A stretch of 64,000 bases of DNA from Pelobates cultripes (lineage: Eukaryota > Chordata > Amphibia > Anura > Pelobatidae). A model generated the notes under the pieces. It did not search any database. It saw only the letters and a program-made list of their open reading frames with translations, and had not been told where the DNA came from. Positions 45,586 through 58,509 of this stretch are shown here, piece by piece (position 1 is the stretch's first letter; each line of letters opens with the position of its first letter). The translations under genes and the position numbers were made by a program. Location: contig OW240912.1 of the NCBI GenBank assembly GCA_933207985.1, positions 255,925,393-255,989,392 on the forward strand, read 5' to 3'.

Positions 45586-47376
45586 TTTACATGTATCCAC
45601 ACATCTGATAAGAACTAACCATGTTGACATATATTTTAATACAATTTACAGTCCAGACATTTTAGTAGCGATCAGAACTACTAAGACACATATTCTAGTT
45701 GCTGACAAGGAACGTTCCAACAGTATTCACTATTGGAAGAAAAAACAATTAGTAAAGAGTGCTGCAAAAATAATATTAACAAATCAAAGTAAAAGTTAAA
45801 GCAAAGATTATAGAAAAGGGCGAACAGCTTAATGGATTCTAAGAGAGCCCATACCACACTATCAATAAACATATAAAGGAGCCTCTAATCGCAAAACAAA
45901 ACAAAATATTCTGCTACTAGCGACTTCTGGCTCTGGAATCATGGTTAGGTGTTTTTTCTTTTGGTTCCTAGACCTTTACTAGATCCAATCCCATTTTTTC
46001 TTTAAGCGTTTTTTTCTATCTGCTAAGACTTTCAGTGCAAGCAGATCTAAAAAGTAGATGTTTCGAAGCAGATACGCACGGCGAGAGTACAATATCCACT
46101 CGAGATATTCAGCTTGTGACTAGAACTTACAGAGCAGACTTACCAAGCAAACATTCTAAACCTACAGCACATACATTCCAGTCAATAGAACCTGTATAGA
46201 CATTCTGATAAATAGAACCTACAATGCAGGCATTCTTGTAAGAAAATTTGTAGAAACTACCCAAGAGTTAACTTTCGTGCATTCTCTAACCGTTTTCTAC
46301 CTCTTCCATGTTTTTTCATCGTGGGTGTTCTTTTCTAAAATACTGTCTATACTTTTTCAGAACTGAAGACATTAAATTTGCCACATTTGCACATTTCTTA
46401 TTTTGTGAGACTTTGTTTCCACAGTCAGTGTATTTAACCATACATCCTTTTACTGCTGTCTGCTGAGTCAGAACAGACTGTACGCTTTGAATATGGTAGC
46501 AACAAAGATTAAGCAAGAAACGCAAAATTGATCCAGATGCAAACTACAACTAACAGGATCTGAATATAGAACTGTTTTGGGATTTCTACTTAAAAATACT
46601 GCCAAAAATACTTATATATGTTATAAACTATGATGACTATAACAAACTATTTCTACATGAATTTTGCAATTTGTTTGTATACCTTTTCTCTAAAGGTCAG
46701 TCTTACATTGTGATAACTACAGAGCTATTGAATTGCAATTTAAGGCCAAAATAGCTGAATTAGAAAGTTTGGCATTGAAAATGCAATACACTGGCAAATT
46801 CCTGGCAATTCATTTTTTAAAATGGTTACTCACTAAAGTGAGAATTCAAAGTGAATTTTGCATTTAAGACTATAGTAGTGAAATTAAAGTATAACTGAGT
46901 TTTTAATAGCTGAGTTTTTAATAGGTTTCATGGAAGGTAAAAGCTCTCTGTTAGTCTCAGGGTACTTTAGTGTCCAGAAAGGGGATTAATAAATTATTAT
47001 CCAAATTATTAATACATACAATGTTTTTTAAAGGTTCCCACCCAGGTTTAAGAGTCAATAAAAATGATGAGTAAAAATAAATGTCATTGAGTATATGCTT
47101 GATATTAAAGAATAACTGTCACTTTCTGACATTCTGATTAAAGGTAATTTTATACTGTGTTCATCTTAGTAGACAACATAGGTGTGTTCAAACCAACATT
47201 ATTTTCACTAACAGTAAGAATTTATGCGAGCACCCATTTTGAAAAACCTGGATAAATATGTTCACATTGAATCATTAGTTAACTATAGCAGTAGTCTATT
47301 TATAAAGTTTGCCAGACATAATTGGGGAATTTTCCTGTAAAATTGGAAAAGAGTTGTTATAAATGTATGTTAATCA
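45586..47376. other. Unannotated AT-rich region
   Basis: No gene recognised. Around 46130-46260, ACATTC and AGAACCT motifs recur loosely without forming a clear array. Confidence 0.45.
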
Positions 47377-47430
47377 ATACCGTATTTTTCAGAATATAAG
47401 AAGCACCCATATATTTCAAGCAGAAGTTTA
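47377..47430. repeat. ACCGTATTTTTC...ATATAAG repeat end
   Basis: ATACCGTATTTTTCAGAATA followed by TAAGAAGCACCC resembles the end of a widespread vertebrate repeat and is related in style to 63090-63190. Confidence 0.4.
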
Positions 47431-47479
47431 GGTAACAAAAATAATAAAACGACTGGTATCAAAATTACAGTAAACGTTA

Positions 47480-47700
47480 GCATATGCATATATGGGATGT
47501 TTTGTATGATCATGTATCGAGTGTGTGTATAGGGAATGTTGTGTGAGTTTATGGAATATAGCATATGTAACGTGTGTGTGTAGGAGATACAGTGTATATA
47601 CATGTGCTTGTGTAAGGGAGGAAGTGTGTGTATGTATAGAGTATGTAGTGTGTGTGTGTGTATATACAAAGGATGCAGTGTGTGCACTTGTAGGGTTTGA
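47480..47700. repeat. TG-rich minisatellite-like tract
   Basis: GTGTGTGTATAGGGAATGTTG, GTGTGTGTAGGAGATACAGTG and similar units of about 40-60 bp recur with decay. Open frames here are artefacts. Confidence 0.6.
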
Positions 47701-50118
47701 TAGTGGCTGTGCCCTGTGGGATGTTGAGAGGAGCAGATTTTTAAGTGTTTGTTTTATTTATGTTTTTCCCACTCCTTCTGGCTGAGAGGTGGGACATGTT
47801 ACTCTGGTGGTAGAGACTCCTGTTACAAATCTCCTGGTAGTTGTTGGTACTTGGAGGCTTTTATGTCTACACATCTGCCAAGTGCAGGCTCTCCTCATGA
47901 ACCCCACCTTTGTGTCAGTGTTGCCATAGCAACAGTTGCCCAGTAAAGGAGATCTTTGATCTCCCTCACCAAGCCTGATTGCGGCTGTATTTATAATAAT
48001 GGTAATTAATTTCCCTTATCATCATATAAAAATACTTACTTTTCCCAAGATTCCACCAAATGGTGTTTGCGTTAATTTGACCAGCATAAAATCAGAGACT
48101 GACTTACATGATTTCAGTGATGTCACACATTCCATGCTTCAGAAGACATCAAGCTAAAGTCATAAAATTGGTACCAAGGCTATGGCATAGACATCTAATG
48201 CAATGCAGTCTACAACTCACAGCTTTTCACTAGTTAAACTTCAGGCCCAATGCATGTGAAGAGCCAGATGGTTTTTAATACCACCCATAGGTCTATTAAA
48301 CCCTTAAACTCTACACTACAAAACACCTGCTGAATTATATAACACATTCATAGAAAAGTAGTTTTTTAACTGATTCTCAAACATTTGAGAAACGTGTAAA
48401 AAGCAATATCCCAAAATGGCAATAACTATGCAGCTTTAAACTTTCAACTATCAAAAGGTTGAAAATTGTTTGTGATTTATTGGACAAATTTCCTTTTCAA
48501 TGCTATTGAATGGTTAAACAGCATAACTATATAATTAAAAAACAAGAAAGTGTCCCCACAATGCAATTACCACATTTTAAAAAATATAACAGTTTATCCA
48601 GGATGTAATAAGGAAAATCTTAGGAGGAAGTAGAAAATTCAAAAGCATGTTTCCATGTAAAAATGGAATAAGATTCAAATTGTTTAGCTTTTAGGAATCC
48701 TTGAAATAACCCTGAGGCATGTAAATGATGCATTTTTGTAATACATGCCATATGCTCCCACAGCATATTGTTTTTATTATTTTGTAAAATTAAAATAATG
48801 TTGCAAAACTGCTGTAAGCAGAATGCCTGTAATATGTTGTAATAGTTTCCATTTTAAAGAAAACAGATTCATCCAGAAAGCGTGACATGGTTAAGGCCCA
48901 CTCAAAGGATTTCTGGTGAAACTGGTCCATATTCTAAATCATTATAACATTCCTCAGCACATTTAGCACAGTCCCTCGTCACTGGAAATCCTGTATAGAG
49001 AATGCACTGATTTGTGGATACAACAGTCACAAATTGCTTTAAATATTGCATCACTGCTTGTCTTTTGCCCAGGGAAACAAGAAAAAGCTTATCAGCCCAC
49101 AGAATGCTGTGTCATCCCTTAAACACTTTTATATCTTGTAACTTCAACTCCAAAGGAATTGAGCCAAGGTAAAGGAATTGAGGATGCTAACACTGCTATT
49201 TTAGGCGGCATGTGACTTTGATTGAATAAGAGAGCTGATGGAATTACTCCATGAGCCAAGAACCGAAACGATGTCTTTGCATTCACAGCACTTGACAGTT
49301 TAATCCTGCTGTTCACGCTGACTCTTTCCTTCTAAAATGAATCATTTGTTTAGTTAAAAAGTGGATTTCTTATTCTATGGGCTTAGGTAAGGACTAAAGG
49401 TAGGTCATCCAATTACAGACCGAATGACATTAGTTCACTTGAATGAACCACTTTATATATATATATTCTTGAACCAATCAGTCTCCAATTCACAGAGGTT
49501 TCACAAGACACTCTCTAGACTCTTCTCTCTATGTCAATTTTAAATCCTTTGTCCTTCTGACCATCACTATGTGGAGTTGCTAAGCGCCAGAGAGAGACTG
49601 GAGATGTCAAGGGAATTGTTGCAGTCACCATTATTTATTTATATATTTGTTTCATTATTTATTTATTTTATTTTACTCTTACATTATAAACTCTTAATGA
49701 CAGGCCGCTTGCGAGTACTGACCTAATAACATAGGATTTGCCTACCTACATGCAAAGGGTGGTAATTACCTTAACTAAAAATAACCATAACATTTAAATG
49801 TAACATGAATTGCATGAAAATATAGGGCAAAATGGTAGTTATGGCAGAATAAAGGATGTTTAATGTTTAAGTGTTAATGTTTAGATTACTATTATTCTCC
49901 AATATTGGGGTACTGTGATAAAGTGGTGGGCTTAACACAATATGGCCATATTGTGTAACTGAATCCCCATATGTACCCCCAATTCCCATTTTTTCTATGT
50001 ATATTTGGAATTCAGATTTTTACACCGCACTTCGATTATAGGTGCCCGTTTGGAGGTGACAACAGGAAAGCATAAATTGAGGAGAGTCTCTAGAAGCTGT
50101 TTAAGCAGTAAGTATTAC
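47701..50118. other. Unannotated region
   Basis: Over 2.4 kb I recognise no gene, RNA or mobile-element end. A TA microsatellite lies near 49455. Confidence 0.5.
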
Positions 50119-50420
50119 CAGTGGCGTACTAAGGAGGGGGGCGGTCTGCCACGAGTGCCACCAGGTAAGGGGATGCTATGACCCTCACCCTGGTCCAGGG
50201 CTGGCCTTAGGGTGTGCGAGCTGTGTGACCGCAAAGGACGCCATGGAGCAGGGGGCGCCATGTGGCAAACACAGCTCACACAAGGCCGGGTGACAGGAGT
50301 TCAGGGGGGGGAGTTAGAGCAGGTACCCAGGTGGAGAATTTCATTACTCTCCACACGGGTCTATGAAAAAAAAAAAAGCTAGGCGGCCGGGGGCAGAGCT
50401 TACTGAGTAGTGGGGTTGGG
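50119..50420. mobile_element. Two hAT-like left ends, nested and GC-rich
   Basis: CAGTGGCGTACTAAGGAGGG begins at 50119 and matches the left end of the insertion at 58135. CAGGGCTGGCCTTAGGGTGT begins at 50196 and resembles another vertebrate hAT end. Neither right end is found, so these are fragments. Confidence 0.5.
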
Positions 50421-50579
50421 GCTTAGTGGGAGGCAGGGGCTACAATGGCAGCGGAGGTGGGGTTAAAGCCTATCAGAAGGCCCTGGCAACTGCTGCACAG
50501 GAAGTGGGAAGCAGGAAGGAGTCCCTGCTTCCCCACCAACTTGACTACAGGAGCTGCACTGCCTCCACTACCCCCTTCC

Positions 50580-50795
50580 AGCCATAATGGAAAGAGGTCA
50601 TTGTCTGTGTGTGTGTCTGTCTGTGTGCCTGACTGTTTGTGTGCCTACCTGTCTGTTTGTGTGCTTGCCTGTCCGTGTGCCTGTCTGCCTGTCTGTCTGC
50701 TTTGTGCCTGCCTGTCTGTCTGGAGGCCTGCCTGCCTGCCTGTGTGTGTGCGCCTGCCTGCCTGTCTGTGTGCCTGCCTGTCTGTCTGTCTGAGG
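50580..50795. repeat. TGTC/TGCC tetranucleotide array
   Basis: GCCTGCCTGTCTGTCTG-type units with GTGTGTGTC and GTGTGCC interruptions form about 200 bp of pure TG/TC-biased DNA. All six frames stay open, giving cysteine-rich or glutamine/arginine-rich peptides that are not genes. Confidence 0.9.
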
Positions 50796-52970
50796 AAAGA
50801 GGAAAGGCAAAACCATATTGAAATTATTAAAAAAGTGTTTGGAATAAGCATAATGCATTCTGATATTCTGATAAACCTGATATTTTGGGCTGGTAGTAGG
50901 GTGGACTAGAATAAAGTTATTTTGTTCTAAAAATAAATTATGTACAGGATATATCATTTTATCTATAGATTTCGTATAGGATAAAATTTGAGAGAACACA
51001 AATATAAAAAATTCTAAGTTATAATGGAAGTATTGCACATGTAAACAGCAAAGTTCTTAAAAATATGAACACAATCTAAAAAGAGAAAAAAGGCCTTCTT
51101 CGTGTGTATTGAATTTCCTTTTTATTGAACACAGTGTAGCACATTCGGTTGTTTTCGTGTTGTCATTTTCAGTGCGTATTGCCACCAGTTCTTAAAACAG
51201 ACAACCCAGATTGTCTCTATACAAAAATCTTTCCCACTAGCCTGAGCTGTGAACACATAAGCAATTGATTTATACCAAAACACAAGAAAAGAAAGCTCTA
51301 AATGATATAAATACAGAATTAAAAGCATTTGAACAATTCTCCAATTCGTAAAGTGCCTGCTAATACTGGCTCTATATATATGTCACCTAGCTCTATTTAT
51401 AGGTTAATACCCAGGTGCCTGAGTGCAGGCAAGTCTAATTACTAATAATGACCACCCTGTAGGCAGCTGCCTATTTAATGCACACAATGCACAAAAAAAG
51501 TGTTGTTTGATTAACTTTAGCTCACAGACTGAATAGTCCCATATTCTGATGACATAAATTCACATGCCTTTGCATCGTCAAGGTACCCCAGAAAAAATAG
51601 AGATGCAAGACACACACATCGCACACTGCATTTATGGTACCTTGCAAAAAATCCTAATAAGTGCATTATTCTCTTTTCTGGTATTTGGGAATTATGTGGT
51701 TAATAATCAAATGCTTATCACTGAATCAATTTTTTTTATATTGCATACACTTCTCAAACCCCTTGTGTGTCTTTAGCTTTAGAAATCATCTTCAGAATCT
51801 AATTCAAAATCTAGAAGTGTATTTCTTTATTCACTCTTATCCCGAAACTGCTACAACATGAATAACCTGATTCTGTCTCCTAATCAGTGCTTAAAAAGTG
51901 AATGTAGACTGTAAAATGTGATTTATTCACTTGTCCCTTGCAATTAGTCAGATGAAGAGCCTATTATCTATCTATGGTATTTTGGAATCACCTCAGCCTT
52001 TTCATCTTTTTTAGGTTTATTAAATTAGTGATATTAAGTTAGGAAACAATAAAATAAAAACTATAGAACATTCTTAACAACCTATATGTAACTTACACAT
52101 TATGCTTTAATTATTATCTATCTGAAAATGTACAAAATGCATTAACACATTCCAATCCACTATCTAGGGCAAGATAAATTCCAACACTGATCAAGTCATT
52201 GGCAGTGATAGGCTGTTAGCACATACCAGTTTTAATATATTTACTTATTTTGCAAGGAATAAAATCCAGACATTAAAAATATCCTAGGGAATGACAGTTC
52301 TTGGGATTGTTTGAATAAGTAACACTCCATTCATCGAGACAACTAATTGAAAACACATTTCAAATACAAATGTAGCAAAATGTGCAGACACTTTTTTTAT
52401 TTGGCGATTTATCATTAAAGCAACAAAATATATATATTATGTGAACATATGTTTTATAATTATTTGCTAAATGAATAATGCAATTAATATGTGTAAAAGG
52501 AAATGTAACTGTTTACTGTTAGGATGATTATTATCTACTTAAATGGTATATTTTACAGAAGACCCTTAGAATCTAATGTAGAGTTTTCAGGATTGCCATG
52601 AGTTATAATATCACTTGTCGTGTATTCGAATTTCAAGAGTGCTTCCCTCCTTCCCAGGGATCCTGACTGTTTTTCTGGAATTTATTATAATTTTAGTTCC
52701 AGTAATGAGAGCCATTCCTAGCCAAACTGTGACTATAGCAGAGTTGAAATTGTTTTCCAAATTTGTGATTTTTGCCATTTTTTTTCCATTAAAATTTTTA
52801 TTGAACCGCAAACAAAGTGATGACACTGTCCTCCAAAATACAATGCATGGTATATAGATTGTACAGCTTATACAGCTTATCGAATATGGGCTCTTCATTA
52901 TCAAGAGCAGACAGTATGAATAAGTATATTATTCTGTATCAATGTAGCAATTAAGGGAGTACACCTCACA
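50796..52970. other. Unannotated AT-rich region
   Basis: No gene or repeat recognised over 2.2 kb. Confidence 0.5.
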
Positions 52971-53040
52971 TTAAAGGAACACTGCAGAGTTAGGAAGACA
53001 AACATGATTTATACATGCCTCCAAAGCACATCTTAACTCA
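52971..53040. repeat. T2-like left-end fragment
   Basis: TTAAAGGAACACTGCAGAGT followed by AGGAAGACAAACATG is the left end of a T2-type element; no right end is found nearby. Confidence 0.5.
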
Positions 53041-54246
53041 GGAAATGTTTTTAGAACTATTAAATACTATTTCACATTAATTACCCATAGAAAAAAAGGT
53101 AACCAATCAGCACAGCTTACTCACATATATAAGTGTCAGAAATTATTTTTGAATTCCTTTAACTTTCCTATACAGTGCAGTGCATAGTTGGCTACTGTCT
53201 TGGTACCACAATAGCAGAGCCTGGAAAACATTCTTCTGCTGGAGATTTTGTCCAATTCAACTGTTTTAAGCCTTGGGTTTGCAATGCTTGCAAAGAAACC
53301 CCAACAAAAATAGTACATTTTAACATAGCTCAACATTGTTACAGTAAAATTAGTAATCACATAACAACTATATATTTTTTAAAGGTTACATTTGCTGAGT
53401 TTTGTTTTAGCTTAAGTTACAGTTTTTGCTTAGTAAATGTAATCTAATGTAACATTAGAATAACATGTGTATTACAGTTTAACCTTCCTTGACATCCATC
53501 CCATTGTTAGATTTGTGGTGTGGAACTGCTGAGCCAAGGAAATGGTCAATATACAACAACATCCATACAAGTGATAACTAATTAGCACACCGTTCATACA
53601 GTTTCTGGCCTTTTGTTACTTTTTACATTTTTACACTTCACCATACCGCAAAATTACCCTTCCCAGCCACTTATATCAAAAATTTTAAAAATAATTTAAA
53701 ATAAGCATAACATGATCTATTCTCATTAGATTGCCCTTAAAACTGTCATTGGCCAGTGATGATTAGAGCAGTAGAGATAGTGGGAGAGGGATGGTTAGGA
53801 GGCAATTTTTTTTTTCATTAGAATACATTTTAAATAGCTTCTGTCATGAGATAAGGCAAGATCTTTGCAAAGGGCGGGGCTAACCTGGACTTTACCTCAG
53901 AGTTGGGTTCTGAAATACCCCAGGTCTGATTCTGACACAATTTTTTCCCTCTAATACCAAGTGAGAAATAAAACCTCCAAATACGCAGTGTCACTTTGAT
54001 GAACATTATTTGGTGTTATTATATAACACAATGAGGGGGTGTTGCTGTTGGGGCAAGGTTTTAAGGAAGTGGCTGTATATGAAGTGTTGCAGGTTTGGAG
54101 CTAATGCTGTGGACAAAGGATTATTGCAGCATAGTGAGGGGTTACAGTATATGTGGAGTTTATAAATATAGGTTTATATATTATCCCCAGCTTGTTCAGT
54201 TAGAACATGTTACGAGGACATGTTTTAGGGCTGCACATAGGGCATG
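53041..54246. other. Unannotated region
   Basis: No gene or repeat recognised. Confidence 0.5.
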
Positions 54247-54254
54247 GCATAGAG

Positions 54255-54390
54255 CAGGCATAGGCAACCTTCAGCACTCCAGATGTTTTGGACTACATCT
54301 CCCATGATGTTTTGCCAGCATCATGGGTGTAAAAGCATTATGGGGGATGTAGTCCACAACATCTGGAGTGCTGAAGGTTGCCTATCCCTG
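54255..54390. mobile_element. 136-bp hAT MITE with 8-bp target duplication
   Basis: CAGGCATAGGCAACCTTCAG at the left pairs with TGAAGGTTGCCTATCCCTG at the right. The pairing continues through CACTCCAGATGTTTTGGACT and the middle, so nearly the whole element folds back. GCATAGAG stands directly on both sides (54247-54254, 54391-54398), a perfect 8-bp target duplication. Confidence 0.9.
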
Positions 54391-55388
54391 GCATAGAGTG
54401 TGATTTTGGGAGGGGCTTTAGTCACTCACATTTACTATTGGGCTGACTCCCCAGTACTGTTTGCCACTTAGTAACACTCTTGAGACTGGGGGATTGTTGT
54501 GACTGATTTTGGATCAAGAGCAGAAACCTGAATACATGACTCTAAAAATGAAGTAGAAGTAAATATGTTTCAAATAAAATTACCACTTCTGTGTTACTGT
54601 GAAAAATGAATAAAGATTTAATTACAAATGTTTGTGCTCATCTGAACTATCTTTCTATATTTTGTGTTAGACTCATCTCAACAAAAGTAAATAACAGATG
54701 ATTTTTTTCAACTGTTTATTGAAAGAGAAGCCGCCAGCATACAGTAGGCATCCTTTCAATGATTAAGGGATTCAGAGTGACCCAGATCTCTATATATATT
54801 TTCCAAAGGGGATTGCAGACTCAGACTCAATTTCCTCTTAGGAAAATGTTGAGCCAGTCAGCTGTATTTGCCTAGAGAGTTAGCATAGTTTGGCTGCAAG
54901 AAGAGATATTGGACAAATTATACACAGTGACCTCTTAGCAGCTGAAGTTTTCTATAGACGTTTGCACTCTTTATTATTGAAATAGGTGTTCCAACTTGTA
55001 CAGCAATAGATTCTGTCCAGAAACTCCAGTTTTCAAACCTCATTAAGAGAATTACCAACAAAGAAATTCATTAGCATCAAAACATGAAGCTGAAATAATG
55101 AGAGCAAGAGTATGTGAAACGAGTCCTTAAGGGCAGCTAACAGGACACTTTTTTTTCCATGTCAATAGATGTTTTTCCATCAGGAATGTGAAAAAGCATT
55201 TCATATGTAAAATCTCAACAAATTAATAACAGTGTATCCGGGAGCACGGGAATTATAAACCTAGTTTGAATGGAAAATATCCAGATAAAGTGAACATTAG
55301 GTGAAAGCTGGTGTGGGCTCCCATTGTTGTCCATTAAAGACTGATGTATCTGCAGTTGACTTCAGGTGGTAATGCTGCATTTCTAACT
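54391..55388. other. Unannotated region
   Basis: No gene or repeat recognised. Confidence 0.5.
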
Positions 55389-55490
55389 TTAAAGAAACAT
55401 TCCAATTCCCATAGCCATTACAGCTCAATGGCCTCACACTGGCAGCCAGTGAGTGCAGTAGTAGTTATAGTGCTTGGAGTGTTCCTTTAA
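55389..55490. mobile_element. 102-bp T2-like MITE
   Basis: TTAAAGAAACATTCCAA at the left and TGGAGTGTTCCTTTAA at the right form inverted ends with TTAA on both sides. Confidence 0.65.
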
Positions 55491-55609
55491 TTTCAGCACT
55501 AGACGATTTGGTATGCCTATGAAAGGTTTTGTTGGGGACTTACAATAACATTTTTGTTTAGAGCTAAAGTTAAAATTAGTGTTTTGTTCTGTAACATTGT
55601 TTTAGAGTT

Positions 55610-55670
55610 TAAAGGGACACTATAGACCCCCAAACAACTTTAGCTTAATGAAGTTGGATTGGTGACCCTT
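55610..55670. repeat. T2-like left-end fragment
   Basis: TTAAAGGGACACTATAGACC followed by AACAACTTTAGCTTAATGAA matches a T2-type left end; no partner end is found. Confidence 0.5.
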
Positions 55671-56439
55671 TTCAAGATTGAGATTTGACATTTTTATAGA
55701 ACATTGGAATAGCGTTTTGTATTGGTTTTGAAAAGTTACAGTGAAATTATCTTTTTGTATATTACCAAAATGACAGTGCTGAAACAGCATAAACTCACTT
55801 CATTAATCACAACTGAGAAAACAATCCAACTACATATAATACTTTGGACTCCCTATGAGGCAGTTAATGTGCCAAATATAATGAATATCACATATTTTTT
55901 TTACAGACAGAGCAATCAAAGTAACAGAGTCAGTGATTAACTCATCTTATTAGTTAGTGTTGGTTGATGTCAAGCATCTGGGAAACTTTTGACAGACAGT
56001 TAATAAGCGTTAAAAAACACAAACTAATCATGTTAAAATTACTTGAAACAAAGTAGGGAATTCATAAGCATTCCATAGAAAATTGCATTTGCTATTTCCA
56101 TATGTATCTTTTAAAACAATCTAAACATTGGCAGAAGACAAGGGAAAAAAGAGCATCGTATTGTTTTTTCCTGTGTCTCTGGCTGCAAATTTCCAACCAC
56201 TGATAATTCAAGAATGCCACCAGTGGCAAGATTCTTAACTTCATTTCAAGAAGCAGTTTTACTATTTGACTTTAATGTGGATATTTGTTGAGAAGTTTAT
56301 CTTACACTATTTCCCACACGGTCTGAAATAGTATTTGCAAGGATCCTGAAAGCATTACTAGTAGTGCAGCTTACTAAAAATTGCAGCAGAATGTAAAAAG
56401 AATGTATGTATTTTTGCATAATGCCCACAGTAAGTACAG
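55671..56439. other. Unannotated region
   Basis: No gene or repeat recognised. Confidence 0.5.
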
Positions 56440-56923
56440 TTAAAGGATCACTATAGTGTCAGGAAAACAAACTTGTTTCCCTGACACAATATACTCCTTA
56501 GGACTCCCCCTCCCTTGGCACTGAAGGGGTTAAAACCTTCAGCAACTTACCTTAATCCAGCACAGGCTCCCTCGGCGCTGGTGACCTTCTTCCCCCCGCC
56601 GACGTCAGCTCCCGAGAGGAGCGGAATGCGCATGCGCGGCAAGAGCTGCGCGTGCATACAAACAGTCCATAGGAAAGCATTCTCAATGCTTTCCTAATGA
56701 CGTTCTGCACGTTGATTGCGATTTTCACATCTAGAGTCACAGAAGCGCCTCTAGCGGCTGTCAGGAAGACAGCCACTAGAGGTTTGATTAACCCTGCAAT
56801 GTAAACATAGCAGTTTCTCTGAAACTGCTATATTTACATCTGAATGGTTAAAACCTGGGGGACCTGGCACCTAGACCACTTCATTGAGCTGAAGTGGTCT
56901 GGGTGACTATAGTGTCCCTTTAA
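56440..56923. mobile_element. Complete GC-rich T2-like element
   Basis: TTAAAGGATCACTATAGTGT at the left and GACTATAGTGTCCCTTTAA at the right are inverted ends with TTAA edges. Inside are GCCGACGTCAGCTC, GGAAAGCATTCTCAATGC and a CTAGCGGCTGTCAGG/GACAGCCACTAGAG hairpin. An inverted relative lies at 36885 and a fragment at 14420. No transposase. Confidence 0.8.
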
Positions 56924-56999
56924 ATCATGCATTTCTAACATAAAGGTATTTAAACGACTATAGCAATCTTCATCAGTCTCTAGACTGCTAATGAAATGC
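56924..56999. other. Short spacer before the Ngaro-like element
   Basis: No structure recognised. Confidence 0.5.
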
Positions 57000-57217
57000 T
57001 AACAGTGAAAAGAGTGTACCTAGTCACTGACAAGGTACACATGTATGTCGCAGAGTTATTCAGGGGTCATGGTGCGGCGCGCATCGTTATCAGTCGTGAG
57101 GGCATCAGTAACGGCTGTTGCGATGCCCTGGTGAACTTCCATGCAGGGGTCTGCGCGGACAGTGCTCTGATTAGAGCGCTTGTCTGCGAGGGCGCTCTGG
57201 AGCGGGAAAAAATGTGA

Positions 57218-57226
57218 TATATAAGG
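57218..57226 (+). promoter_or_regulatory. TATA-like box upstream of gag
   Basis: TATATAAGG lies about 30 bp before the presumed start of the gag-like region, after a GC-rich stretch (57060-57200). It could be the element's promoter; position and composition are the only evidence. Confidence 0.35.
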
Positions 57227-57245
57227 CGCCCTGAGGTGATATTTG

Positions 57246-58134
57246 GTGCCAGAAGAAAGAGGAAAAGTTAACTGTAGAGCTGTTTTTCTTTTATTTTCTT
57301 TCATAGCAAGTTCTTTTGTGTTTTATTGTGAGGTGCATTTGATTGAGAAAGTTAAGAGGAGGGCATTCAGCAGTGGAGGTGCTGAATGGCTCATGCAGTG
57401 TCTGTTGACTTCCCCTTCCTCTCAAATTGATTCACGCCCACAGGATTCTTTACTGGATATTATACAGCCTGAGGAAGAGGAAGCTGCTGAAGGGGAAGAC
57501 TCTGAGGAGGAGCATCAAATGTTTTTATGTTTGAGTGACAGAAGTTTACTTCAGGGTAGGAAGAAGAAAATTTGTAAATCAAGAGTCATTTATTCCCCAT
57601 CATCCACCAGAGGGAGCAAAAAATCTAAAACTGCAGGAAAAAGGAAGAAGAAATCATGTCAGGTTGCTGAAATGGGGCAAGTGCCGGCCATTGAAGTCGG
57701 TAAACAAACTGTCACCTTGTATACTGCAACTTCGGAGAGAATGGACAATTTGACTAGTGAGTCCTGCTCTGAGGTTTCTCTTGAAGCTAAGTTGGGAGAG
57801 GCCCTGGGGTTTTATTTCAGGCTCCTCAGGGTAAAGCTGGTACTCCAGCTATGGCTTGGTTGCAAGACAGTTTGAATTTGTCAAATTCACCTGCATCAGT
57901 TAATTTAGTTAATCGTTCTGACAAGAGCAGTACACCTGCTAATGAGTCTTGTTTGAAGGACTTCACCTCTTGGTTTTCATTTGGCTAATTGCATTAAAGA
58001 AAAATTATGGAATGATGAATATATCGATATTTTTTCCTTATTGCCAGCCTCTAAGGAATTTTTGTTACAGCAAGAAAGAGATGAAGACAGGAAATGGCCG
58101 GTACCCCAGGATCCTTTAATAATTGGCTTCAGGC
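57246..58134 (+). pseudogene. Ngaro-like gag, N-terminal and middle part
   Basis: Gag proteins of these elements bind and package the element RNA. The first frame (57246-about 57800) has an acidic patch (PEEEEAAEGEDSEEE) followed by a basic patch (SKKSKTAGKRKKKS). The sequence then continues in a second frame (GTPAMAWLQDSLNLSNS, stopping at 57986-57988) and a third (LWNDEYIDIFSLLP, then RDEDRKWPVPQDPLIIGFRP). The KLWNDEYIDIFSLLP block is characteristic of gag in Ngaro/DIRS elements. At 58135 the gag sequence is cut off by an insertion. No ATG near the front can be assigned: the open frame begins with non-ATG codons. Confidence 0.7.
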
Positions 58135-58509
58135 CAGTGGCGTACTAAGGGGGGGGGCGGGGGGGGCGGTCCGCCCCGGGTGCCAGCCGGGTGGAGGGTG
58201 CCATGGCCAGCCCCGCCGCCCCCCCCATCCTGCAGCCGCCCGAGCGCTCTGTAAAGAGCCTCAGGCGGCTGCAGCTTTGCCCGGGCGGTGCGTCCATGAG
58301 GGCGAACCGCACCGCCCGGGCGCAGCCTGAGGAGAGGCTGACAGAGGAGCCCGTCAGCTCCCTCACTGCAGCATGGTCCGACGGGTACAGAGAGCAGCCC
58401 GACAACAGGAAGTGCACACAGTGCACTCCCTGTTATCCGGCCGGGTACAGGAACAAAGCTCCCCTGTACCCGGCTGATCATACAGGGCCTCGCCACGCCT
58501 ACAGGAGGT

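Noticed and set aside
50445..51038. Cysteine-rich and glutamine/arginine-rich frames of 146-154 codons
   Set aside because: They arise from a TGTC/TGCC tetranucleotide array that stays open on both strands.
57056..57304. 82-codon minus-strand frame upstream of gag
   Set aside because: No motif; it overlaps the presumed promoter region of the Ngaro-like element on the wrong strand.
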